Source: Candidatus Hydrogenedentota bacterium
GTDB taxonomy: Bacteria; Hydrogenedentota; Hydrogenedentia; Hydrogenedentales; CAITNO01
DNA: 7,599 nt
Reading direction: 5' to 3'
NCBI GenBank assembly: GCA_023145975.1
Contig: JAGLCZ010000050.1
Coordinates: forward strand, 1-7,599
Below the pieces are notes generated by a model, which did no database searches, was not told the origin of the DNA, and worked only from the letters and a program-made list of their open reading frames with translations. A program made the position numbers and the translations under genes. Shown one piece after another: positions 1 to 6,143 of this stretch (position 1 is its first letter; every line of letters starts with the position of its first letter).

Positions 1-1002
1 AGCGGGGAAGACGATAAAGCTGAAGCAGAATACCAAAAGGCACTAAAACTAGGTGCGTCCTCTTCCGTAGTGTATGCAAATCTTGGACGTCTGCACATTG
101 CACGCGGTCAACAAGAGGAAGGAATGAATTTATATCGCGAAGGACTTCAACTCAACCCCAGCAATACAGTCATACACAATAATCTCGGCTACGAATTATA
201 TCAAAGCGACTTCTTGCAGGAAGCATTAGAACATTTTGAACAAGCGGTGAAAATAAATCCCCGGTTTCTGCTAGCTCATATCAATCTGGGCAATACACTG
301 CTTGACCTTGGTGAGGAGGAAAATGCACTCTTGTATTTTCAGAAGACAGCTTCCCTATTCCCTGAAGACCCAGCGTTTCCTTATAATATCGCACGCATCT
401 ACTTTTCCCGGGGGAATTATGAACAAGCCGCTTCCTATTATAAAAAAACTCTCGCAGTAAGGCCGGGATTTGCAGAAGCATTGAACAATTTAGGCTACTT
501 ATACGCAGCACAAGAAAAATATGCAGCAGCAATTCCTTATTACCAAAAAGCCATTGATAATGCCCCGGGATTCCTGCTTGCCTATAATAATCTGGGTAAC
601 GCTTTATTTGAAACGGGAGATATTAGTAGTGCTGCTGAAGTATATGATCAAGCAATTCTACAGAAGAAGGACGACATCTTTTCCTTGTATAATAGAGGAC
701 GCGTTTTCGCAGCGGAACAACAATGGGAATCTGCCATCTCCTACCTAAATAAAGCCCTGGAAACTCAAAAAGATTATGTTCCTGCACTGATACTGCTCGG
801 AACTGTGTTCCTGGAAATAAATGCACCCCAAAATGCCATTACTCTATTAAAGGAATCGCTTTCTCTTCGCCCTGAGGATCCAGACCTGTTACTCCTGCTT
901 GACAAGGCGTTCGAACGAAGCAACGCTACCCAGGCGGAAAAGAAATCCTATAATTCGGATCTACAACTACTTAGAGAAACCAATGCTTCCTCTGAAAAAT
1001 GA
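1..1002 (+). CDS. TPR-repeat protein, 3' part (5' end outside window)
   Basis: The frame is open from the first base, so the protein is cut by the window edge and its true start is upstream; a GTG at 70 lies inside a repeat and is not a credible start. The visible 333 residues are almost entirely tetratricopeptide repeats. Counting from base 1, residues 20-291 form eight repeats of exactly 34 residues with no gap. A partial repeat precedes them and half a repeat follows, then a charged C-terminal tail. Each unit shows the TPR pattern: N-L-G or similar at positions 8-10, a helix turn around position 17, A near positions 20-22, and usually P at position 34. TPR superhelices bind peptides or proteins, so the role is probably scaffolding or assembly. 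No enzymatic domain is visible and the partner cannot be told. The stop TGA is followed within about 35 bases by a terminator-like hairpin, so this gene probably ends its own transcript. Family certain, function unknown. Confidence 0.9.
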   Translation, partial: SGEDDKAEAEYQKALKLGASSSVVYANLGRLHIARGQQEEGMNLYREGLQLNPSNTVIHNNLGYELYQSDFLQEALEHFEQAVKINPRFLLAHINLGNTLLDLGEEENALLYFQKTASLFPEDPAFPYNIARIYFSRGNYEQAASYYKKTLAVRPGFAEALNNLGYLYAAQEKYAAAIPYYQKAIDNAPGFLLAYNNLGNALFETGDISSAAEVYDQAILQKKDDIFSLYNRGRVFAAEQQWESAISYLNKALETQKDYVPALILLGTVFLEINAPQNAITLLKESLSLRPEDPDLLLLLDKAFERSNATQAEKKSYNSDLQLLRETNASSEK

Positions 1003-1012
1003 TGGGGGAAAT

Positions 1013-1036
1013 GTAGTATTATAGCTACTTTTTTTT
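1013..1036 (+). terminator. Weak intrinsic terminator after the TPR gene
   Basis: A 5-bp stem (GTAGT 1013-1017 with GCTAC 1024-1028, one pair being G-T) encloses a 6-base loop and is followed directly by eight T residues (1029-1036). The layout and position just after the TPR stop codon fit a rho-independent terminator. The stem is short and AT-rich, so termination may be partial and some read-through into larB is possible. Confidence 0.45.
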
Positions 1037-1070
1037 CTAAAGATATGATACACTCCACATTAAATATATC

Positions 1071-1099
1071 ATGATTGCTTCTATTATTTTAGCTATAAG
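1071..1099 (+). promoter_or_regulatory. Possible sigma70 promoter for larB-larC-coaD
   Basis: TATAAG (1094-1099, five of six consensus bases) lies 17 bases after ATGATT (1071-1076, three of six). Transcription would start near 1106, about 33 bases before the larB ATG. The -35 match is poor and the region is very AT-rich, so this is only the best candidate in the gap and not a firm call. Confidence 0.25.
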
Positions 1100-1138
1100 C
1101 ATCTTCCAAAACTAAGTTTAAGACAGGTTAAAAATACT

Positions 1139-1900
1139 ATGGATGAAAAAAATATATTGGAATTACTGAACGGTGTTTCTGCAGGAAACCTTTCACCCAA
1201 CAACGCTTTAGAAAAACTCCGCTCCCTTCCTTTTGAAGATATGGACTTCGCGAAAGTAGATCTGCACAGGCCCCTGCGAAAAGGATACCCTGAAACTATC
1301 TTTTGCCAGGGGAAAACACCAGAACAAATAGCAGCAATTTCGCTTCGTATGATTGAGCATGGTCAGAACGTTCTTGGAACCCGTTGTTCGCAGGATGCCT
1401 ACGCTGCAGTACAGGAAGTCCTACCGGAAGCAGAGTACCATGATGCTGCCCGCGCTTTTACAGTAACCATTGATTCTCCCCCGCAATCGACAGGAACAAT
1501 TGCAATCGTTTGTGCCGGAACCAGTGATATTCCTGTAGCGGAAGAAGCGGCAATAACTTGTGCAACATTAGGTTCACCTGTGGATCGGATTTATGATGTG
1601 GGTGTGGCAGGGTTGCACCGCCTGCTTGATCAGCGTGAACGCCTCGCCAATGCAACTGTAATCATCGTATGTGCCGGCATGGAAGGCGCATTACCAAGTG
1701 TGGTGGCAGGACTCGTATCAACATTGGTTATTGCCGTACCCACAAGTATCGGATACGGAACAAGTTTCAACGGGCTGGCTGCACTCCTTGGTATGCTCAA
1801 CTCATGTGCTACCGGCCTTACCGTTGTAAATATTGACAATGGATTTGGAGCAGCAGTAGCTGCCTGTACAATCAACCGATTGGTAGATGGAAAGCACTGA
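1139..1900 (+). CDS. larB: LarB, nickel-pincer cofactor biosynthesis carboxylase/hydrolase
   Basis: LarB takes nicotinic acid adenine dinucleotide, carboxylates the pyridine ring at C5 and cleaves the phosphoanhydride. This gives pyridinium-3,5-biscarboxylic acid mononucleotide plus AMP, the first step to the nickel-pincer nucleotide (NPN) of lactate racemase and related enzymes. The 253 residues match the family length. An N-terminal helical region (about 1-60) is followed by a segment with GTRCS (80-84), and then a PurE-like (AIR carboxylase) domain from about 118. That domain carries the family motifs IVCAGTSD (123-130), DVGVAG (153-158), VCAGMEG (177-183), PTSIGYG (201-207) and NSCATG (221-226). 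Cys223 in the last motif corresponds to the catalytic cysteine that attacks the substrate ring in the Lactobacillus enzyme. The ATG is preceded by ACAGG with an 11-base gap, a modest ribosome site. The stop is one base before the larC start. Identification is secure. Confidence 0.96.
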   Translation: MDEKNILELLNGVSAGNLSPNNALEKLRSLPFEDMDFAKVDLHRPLRKGYPETIFCQGKTPEQIAAISLRMIEHGQNVLGTRCSQDAYAAVQEVLPEAEYHDAARAFTVTIDSPPQSTGTIAIVCAGTSDIPVAEEAAITCATLGSPVDRIYDVGVAGLHRLLDQRERLANATVIIVCAGMEGALPSVVAGLVSTLVIAVPTSIGYGTSFNGLAALLGMLNSCATGLTVVNIDNGFGAAVAACTINRLVDGKH

Positions 1901-1901
1901 T

Positions 1902-3092
1902 ATGAAAACATTATATTTAGATTGTTTTTGCGGGATAAGCGGCGATATGACTGTTGGCGCACTGATAGATGCTGGAGCACCCATCGAAAATATCATTGCA
2001 GCAGTACAGAGTATGTCGCTGACAGGGGTTTCTGTCAGTGCGGCACAAGTATCCAAAAAGGGAATAAAGGCAACTCAGTTCGATGTATCTGTAAACCCCG
2101 ATGTTCATCAACCCCACCGACATCTTCCTAATATTATCAAGATCATCGAAGAAGCATCCCTTCCTGTTAAAGTAAAAGAAGAGAGTATCCTAACCTTTCA
2201 ACTGCTTGGGAAAGCAGAGGCGCAAGTACACGGAACATCCATCGAAAAAGTACACTTTCATGAAGTCGGTGCTGCTGACTCCATTGTGGATATTGTCGCT
2301 GCCAACCTGGCATTATATGATCTGGGGATAGAGCGAACAATATCTTCACCTTTAATAACAGGTAGCGGGACAATACGTTGTGACCATGGAATAATGCCTG
2401 TCCCGGCTCCTGCCACAGCATTGCTGCTCTGTGATATTCCCTGGCAAGCGGGAGATATTGAAGCCGAATTGGCAACACCTACCGGCGTAGCCTTGGCGAA
2501 ACACTGGGCAAAAAAATTTGCATCCATGCCCCTTATGAAAACAGAGTCCATAGGATATGGTGCAGGAAAACGTGACCTCTCTGACCGGGCAAATGTATTA
2601 CGTGTATTCATAGGCGAATCAACCTCCCCGATGCCTGCACTCGAATCTATTTCTATTCTTGAAACTATAATTGACGACATGAATCCCGAACTTACCGCAC
2701 TACTGATTACAGAAACTATGCAGGCCGGTGCAAAGGATTCCTTCATCACACCAATCATCGCCAAGAAAGGAAGAAGCGCCCATTGCCTTACCGTTCTTTG
2801 CGATCATGAAAAAAAAGAGAACATACTAAACGCAATCTTCAAAAACAGTACAACTCTGGGAATACGAATACACGAAGAAAAACGCTACATTCTAAATAGA
2901 AAAATTAAAAAAGTCGCCACTACCTGGGGAAAAATCCCGATCAAAGTAGGAATACTAAATAATGATGATAACAGTATTGCCCCTGAGTTTGATTACTGTC
3001 ATGAGGCAGCAGAAAAACATGGGATAGCAACACGCAAGATATATGAAGCTGCTATGGCAGCAGCAATTAAAGGAGAATTTCTGGATGAGTGA
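1902..3092 (+). CDS. larC: LarC, nickel-pincer cofactor cyclometallase (nickel insertion)
   Basis: LarC inserts nickel into the dithiolated pyridinium precursor in a CTP-dependent reaction, the last step of NPN synthesis. I chose the ATG at 1902, not the in-frame one at 1887: it gives the family N-terminus (MKTLYLDCFCGISGDM), has GGAAAG seven bases upstream, and lies one base after the larB stop. The product is 396 residues, a full LarC. Visible motifs are the GISGDM motif (11-16), a short His-rich stretch (HQPHRH, 69-74), FHEVGAADSIVD (119-130), HGIMPVPAPAT (162-172), ELATPTG (189-195) and, in the CTP-binding C-terminal domain, ETIIDDMNPE (254-263) and KKGRSAH (288-294). In Lactobacillus plantarum larC is split into two parts joined by programmed frameshifting; here it is one unbroken frame. 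Its 3' end overlaps coaD by 8 bases. LarE, the sulfur-insertion enzyme, is not in the window. Identification is secure. Confidence 0.96.
   Translation: MKTLYLDCFCGISGDMTVGALIDAGAPIENIIAAVQSMSLTGVSVSAAQVSKKGIKATQFDVSVNPDVHQPHRHLPNIIKIIEEASLPVKVKEESILTFQLLGKAEAQVHGTSIEKVHFHEVGAADSIVDIVAANLALYDLGIERTISSPLITGSGTIRCDHGIMPVPAPATALLLCDIPWQAGDIEAELATPTGVALAKHWAKKFASMPLMKTESIGYGAGKRDLSDRANVLRVFIGESTSPMPALESISILETIIDDMNPELTALLITETMQAGAKDSFITPIIAKKGRSAHCLTVLCDHEKKENILNAIFKNSTTLGIRIHEEKRYILNRKIKKVATTWGKIPIKVGILNNDDNSIAPEFDYCHEAAEKHGIATRKIYEAAMAAAIKGEFLDE
3071..3075 (+). promoter_or_regulatory. Ribosome binding site of coaD inside larC
   Basis: AGGAG sits 9 bases before ATG 3085, within the coding sequence of larC. 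It fixes the coaD start and means that ribosomes finishing larC pass over the site, favouring coupled translation. Confidence 0.75.
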
Positions 3093-3576
3093 ACGTATTG
3101 CATTATATGCGGGAAGTTTTGATCCCCCTACGCTCGGACACCTTGATTTAATTGTTCGAGCCGTCAAGATATTTGACAAGGTAATTGTTTGCGTTGCATG
3201 TAATGACCAAAAGGTTGGGATGTTTACTACAAAAGAACGTATGGAAATGCTTAAAGAAATGACGAGCGACTTGCCCAGCGTCACCATTCAGCAATTCTGT
3301 GGATTAACTGTTGAGTATGCCCGTCAACAAGGTGCAATAGCACTCATTCGCGGTCTACGTGCGATATCAGACTTCGAATTTGAGTTATCCATGGCTATCA
3401 ACAATCAGAAGCTGAACTCTCATGTAGACACAGTCTGCCTAATGCCAAGCGAACCTTATTTATTTTTAAGTTCACGACAGGTAAAGGAAATCGTCAGGTT
3501 CGGAGGCAGCGTCAGCCATTACGTTACGCCAGCAGTTGAAAAACACCTCACCAGAAAACTAAAAAGTGTCGATTAG
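3085..3576 (+). CDS. coaD: CoaD, pantetheine-phosphate adenylyltransferase
   Basis: CoaD transfers AMP from ATP to 4'-phosphopantetheine, giving dephospho-CoA in the penultimate step of coenzyme A synthesis in the cytoplasm. The 163 residues match the family. Seen in the sequence: YAGSFDPPTLGHLD (8-21) with the nucleotidyltransferase T-x-G-H signature (16-19), the phosphopantetheine/ATP loop around RGLRAISDFEFE (89-100), and LSSRQVKE (128-135), the family's ISSSxVKE signature with Arg in place of the third Ser. The ATG at 3085 is preceded by AGGAG (3071-3075) with a 9-base gap. A longer frame back to an ATG at 3043 would add residues not found in CoaD. The start lies inside the last codons of larC, an 8-base overlap that points to translational coupling. 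The TAG stop overlaps the tadA stop on the other strand. The usual neighbour rsmD is not seen here. Confidence 0.96.
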   Translation: MSERIALYAGSFDPPTLGHLDLIVRAVKIFDKVIVCVACNDQKVGMFTTKERMEMLKEMTSDLPSVTIQQFCGLTVEYARQQGAIALIRGLRAISDFEFELSMAINNQKLNSHVDTVCLMPSEPYLFLSSRQVKEIVRFGGSVSHYVTPAVEKHLTRKLKSVD

Positions 3577-4064
3577 TTTAAGTCTATATCTATTGTTTTT
3601 CTAGAGCGACTTCGAATCTCTCTGAAGAAATTCGTCAGCATAGCTCCACATTCCTCTGCAAGAATACCGCCGTGTACAGACGGGCAATGATTAAATCGCT
3701 CGTCTTCAAGAAGATTCATCAATGAACCACAGCATCCGGCCTTGGGGTCATAGGCACCAAAATACACTTCTGCTATGCGTGATAGAATTATAGCCCCTGA
3801 ACACATTGGACATGGCTCCAATGTCACATATAACTGGGAATCTTCAAGTCGCCAGCTACCCAAATGCGTCGCAGCGGCAGTAATAGCTATCATTTCTGCA
3901 TGTGCTGACGGATCCTGTAACGTTTCACGCTGGTTATAACCTCGACCGATAATATGCCCATCGTGAACAATAACACATCCCACGGGAACCTCATGGTGGG
4001 TAACGGCCTCTTCTGCCGCCTGCATAGCACGACGCATAAAATGTTCCTGATAATTTATAAACAC
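3573..4064 (-). CDS. tadA: TadA, tRNA-specific adenosine deaminase
   Basis: TadA deaminates adenosine-34 to inosine in the anticodon wobble position of tRNA-Arg(ACG). The 163 residues show the zinc-dependent cytidine-deaminase fold signatures: PVGCVIV (27-33), HAE (55-57) with zinc-binding His55 and proton-shuttle Glu57, and PCPMC (84-88) with zinc ligands Cys85 and Cys88. The later segments LSRIAEVYFGAYDPKAG (94-110) and GGILAEECGAMLTNFF (132-147) separate TadA from other deaminases. I use the GTG at 4064: GAAAG lies 8 bases upstream and the resulting N-terminus (INYQEHFMRRAM) aligns with other TadA proteins. An ATG at 4037 is an alternative that would lose 9 residues. The gene is convergent with coaD, their stop codons sharing a 4-base TTAG, and divergent from the zinc-ribbon gene. 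A promoter with an extended -10 box lies about 80 bases upstream. Confidence 0.95.
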   Translation of the reverse strand: MFINYQEHFMRRAMQAAEEAVTHHEVPVGCVIVHDGHIIGRGYNQRETLQDPSAHAEMIAITAAATHLGSWRLEDSQLYVTLEPCPMCSGAIILSRIAEVYFGAYDPKAGCCGSLMNLLEDERFNHCPSVHGGILAEECGAMLTNFFREIRSRSRKTIDIDLN

Positions 4065-4141
4065 TAGTTATTCTTTCATTACAGTTATGAACTCTTATCA
4101 GCTATGCAATAAGTACCTTCAAGAAATGCCTATACTACATT

Positions 4142-4150
4142 ATTATAGCA
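4142..4150 (-). promoter_or_regulatory. Extended -10 promoter of tadA
   Basis: Read on the - strand, bases 4150-4142 give TGCTATAAT, a perfect TATAAT with the TGn extension that can replace a good -35 box. At the -35 distance there is only a T-rich stretch. Transcription would start near 4135, leaving a leader of about 70 bases before the tadA GTG. Confidence 0.6.
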
Positions 4151-4186
4151 GTAAAAAAGGTCGTGAAAAAACTGACTGGTACCCGC

Positions 4187-4214
4187 TCAAATCTCTATTT
4201 TGGTAAAGATTTGA
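4187..4214. promoter_or_regulatory. Operator-like 8-bp inverted repeat overlapping a -35 box
   Basis: TCAAATCT (4187-4194) and AGATTTGA (4207-4214) are exact reverse complements separated by 12 bases. Half-site centres are 20 bp apart, about two helical turns, as expected for a dimeric regulator binding one face of the DNA. The right half covers most of the -35 box of the zinc-ribbon gene promoter, so binding there would most simply repress it. It lies upstream of both predicted start sites of the divergent pair. The regulator is unknown. Confidence 0.5.
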
Positions 4215-4239
4215 TATTTCGGATAGAATCGTACATAAT
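4211..4239 (+). promoter_or_regulatory. Sigma70 promoter of the zinc-ribbon membrane protein gene
   Basis: TTGATA (4211-4216) and CATAAT (4234-4239) each match five of six consensus bases and are separated by the ideal 17 bases. Transcription would start near 4246, giving a leader of about 58 bases. This is the strongest sigma70-type promoter in the window. Confidence 0.7.
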
Positions 4240-4303
4240 ACACTAAGTGAGCGTTGTAGTGATTTTAACAGTAATGCCCTGATTAGTAAAGAGTAACCTG
4301 GAG

Positions 4304-5086
4304 ATGAAACACGAAAATTTTGCGCCTCCCGAGTATAAAGAGGGACTGGAAGCGGATGCAGTTTGCGGACAATGCAACTCCGTAAACCCGGAAGGCACCT
4401 TGATTTGCAGGACCTGTGGAAATAATCTGCGGGATCAACGGCAACTGCGCATGGCTGCAGATCAGATATTGGATGCTGACACAGAATCTAACAACCGATC
4501 AGTATTCCTGATACGTGCACTGTCCACCCTGGGTGTCTTGCTCTTATTACTCCTGGGGTTGAATGCACAGAATATTACCCGCACTTTCACGAGCGCGGGA
4601 AATTCGGACGGAAATGCGGAAGCAACCGTAGAAAATTCCGGTGTATTCTGGACAGGTCCCAACAAGACAGACTACGATAATATGTACTCGGTCCTTTCTG
4701 AAAATCTCCCAAGCGATACCGATGCAGAAAATACCAGGATGACGGTAGTGCCTGCTGATCGGTTAGCGGCTGGCGACTATATTCTATATGAACGACTTGG
4801 TACAGGAATGCGTTATGCTGGTGCAGCAACTATTCAGATTGATGGGGACACCTGGCGTTACAACGCAGTATTACTGAACGGTATTGAAATACGGGGCGAG
4901 GCTTTACTGGAAGAACAAATGCTGACCTCGTTGTGGCACCAATCTGGAGTACGCTATCAAGACAAATACTACGCTGTTACAGGAGATGCAGAAATGCAGC
5001 CGGATGGCAGTGTCCTTCTTGACGGCGAATCGACTTATAACACACAAATTTTCAGTGCCGTTGCCTATCCTTACAAAGGACTATAA
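4304..5086 (+). CDS. Unrecognised zinc-ribbon, single-pass membrane protein
   Basis: I do not recognise a named family for the whole 260-residue protein. Residues 21-38 form a zinc ribbon with two C-x2-C knuckles (Cys21/Cys24 and Cys35/Cys38) 10 residues apart, of the type found at the N-terminus of many bacterial membrane proteins. Residues 67-87 form one strongly hydrophobic helix (a run of leucines near 79-84). Residues 88-260 are soluble, acidic and beta-rich in appearance, with repeated G-D-x-W/Y and D-G stretches. Arg-rich residues 43-49 before the helix suggest the zinc ribbon is cytoplasmic and the long C-terminal domain periplasmic. AAAGAG (4288-4293), 10 bases before the ATG, is the likely ribosome site; the GGAG touching the ATG is too close. 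It has its own promoter with an operator-like repeat and lies 133 bases before ftsY, with which it could be co-transcribed. Real gene: confident; function: unknown. Confidence 0.85.
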   Translation: MKHENFAPPEYKEGLEADAVCGQCNSVNPEGTLICRTCGNNLRDQRQLRMAADQILDADTESNNRSVFLIRALSTLGVLLLLLLGLNAQNITRTFTSAGNSDGNAEATVENSGVFWTGPNKTDYDNMYSVLSENLPSDTDAENTRMTVVPADRLAAGDYILYERLGTGMRYAGAATIQIDGDTWRYNAVLLNGIEIRGEALLEEQMLTSLWHQSGVRYQDKYYAVTGDAEMQPDGSVLLDGESTYNTQIFSAVAYPYKGL

Positions 5087-5219
5087 TTCTTCACACAAGG
5101 AAAACACTGCAAAAGTGTCTGCTTTCTGAATAATACAATGATATGTATTCTCAGGAATCCTTTTTGAACCGACTAGTAACGATCTCTTTTTCTACAATTC
5201 CCGAAAGGTATCCCCCCAC

Positions 5220-6143
5220 GTGTCTGAAACAGGTTTTTTTTCCAAACTAAAAGCTGGACTTGGTAAAACACGTACTGGTCTAATTGGTAACGTAAGAAAA
5301 ATTTTTACAGGAACAGACCCGGTCAGTGAGAAGATGTTCGATTCATTGGAAGAAATCCTGATCAGTGCTGATGTGGGTGTCGAAACAACGCTTTTAATTA
5401 TCGACGAGATGCGCGCCCGCGTCAAAGCAGAGAAAATTACCGACCCACAGAAGCTATACAAAATACTCAAAGGGGAGATGATTGCGCTATTTGGTACAAA
5501 TGCGACTTCCACTACATGGAAAAAGGAAGATGGTCCCCATATCACACTTATTGCTGGTGTCAATGGTTCAGGTAAGACTACTACTGCGGGTAAAATAGCC
5601 GCCAAACTCTCTGGAGAAGGACATAGCGTTTTGCTAGGCGCTGCAGATACCTTTCGTGCAGCAGCAACAGAACAGCTAACAATTTGGGCGCAACGTGCCA
5701 ATGCTGAAATCATCCGGCATCAGGAAGGTGCAGACCCCGGTGCGGTCGCCTATGATACGATTGACGCTGCCATAGCACGAAAGTGTGACAATGTAATCAT
5801 TGATACAGCAGGCCGGCTGCACAACAAAGTCAATTTAATGGAAGAGTTAAAAAAAGTGCAACGTGTTATTTCCAAACGCCTTCCAGATGCACCGCATGAA
5901 GTACTTCTTATACTTGATGCCACCACAGGACAAAATGGATTGCAGCAAGCCAAACAGTTTACCGATGCACTTTCAGTCTCAGGTATTATTCTTACTAAAC
6001 TTGACGGTACTGCCAAAGGCGGGATGGCTGTTGCCATCAACAAACAATTGGGCATTCCCATCAAGATGATTGGGGTTGGAGAAGGTGTAGACGACCTGCA
6101 GCCTTTTGATGCAACCCAATTTGTAGATGCGTTATTCGATTAA
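5220..6143 (+). CDS. ftsY: FtsY, signal recognition particle receptor GTPase
   Basis: FtsY is the membrane-associated SRP receptor: it docks ribosome-nascent chain-SRP complexes at the SecYEG translocon, and both it and Ffh hydrolyse GTP. The 307 residues lack the long acidic A domain of E. coli FtsY. A basic amphipathic N-terminus (about 5-30) probably provides membrane contact, followed by the helical N domain (to about 100) and the G domain. All GTPase motifs are intact: P-loop GVNGSGKTT (113-121), the insertion-box motif DTFRAAA (143-149), DTAGR (195-199), TKLDGTAKGG (259-268) and GVGEG (285-289). The start is GTG at 5220, with AAAGG (5204-5208) 11 bases upstream; it gives the expected family N-terminus. 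No convincing promoter is seen in the 133-base gap before it, so it may be read from the zinc-ribbon gene promoter. Its TAA overlaps the stop of the convergent gene. Identification is secure. Confidence 0.97.
   Translation: MSETGFFSKLKAGLGKTRTGLIGNVRKIFTGTDPVSEKMFDSLEEILISADVGVETTLLIIDEMRARVKAEKITDPQKLYKILKGEMIALFGTNATSTTWKKEDGPHITLIAGVNGSGKTTTAGKIAAKLSGEGHSVLLGAADTFRAAATEQLTIWAQRANAEIIRHQEGADPGAVAYDTIDAAIARKCDNVIIDTAGRLHNKVNLMEELKKVQRVISKRLPDAPHEVLLILDATTGQNGLQQAKQFTDALSVSGIILTKLDGTAKGGMAVAINKQLGIPIKMIGVGEGVDDLQPFDATQFVDALFD

Noticed and set aside
70..72. GTG as the start of the TPR protein
   Set aside because: The frame is open to base 1 and upstream residues already show the end of a TPR unit, so the start lies outside the window.
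1045..1072. ATGATA/TATCAT inverted repeat upstream of larB
   Set aside because: Only 6 bp, almost all A/T and in a very AT-rich gap, so a chance match is likely.
1887..1889. In-frame ATG as the larC start
   Set aside because: It adds five residues not typical of LarC, and the ATG at 1902 has a better-placed ribosome site and the family N-terminus.
2258..2764. 168-codon open frame on the - strand inside larC
   Set aside because: It is fully antisense to a conserved gene, has no recognisable domain or ribosome site, and arises from codon bias of larC.
3043..3045. Upstream in-frame ATG as the coaD start
   Set aside because: It would add 14 residues encoded within larC; AGGAG at 3071-3075 and the family length support 3085.
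5104..5118. ACACT/AGTGT hairpin after the zinc-ribbon gene as a terminator
   Set aside because: The stem is only 5 bp and no T run follows; the AATACA/TGTATT repeat at 5132-5149 fails for the same reason.
5164..5198. TTGAAC and TACAAT as an ftsY promoter
   Set aside because: The spacer is 23 bases and the start site would fall on the ribosome site, leaving almost no leader.
5192..5713. 173-codon open frame on the - strand over ftsY
   Set aside because: It is antisense to the conserved FtsY coding sequence, and its S/P/V-rich low-complexity product looks like a shadow frame.
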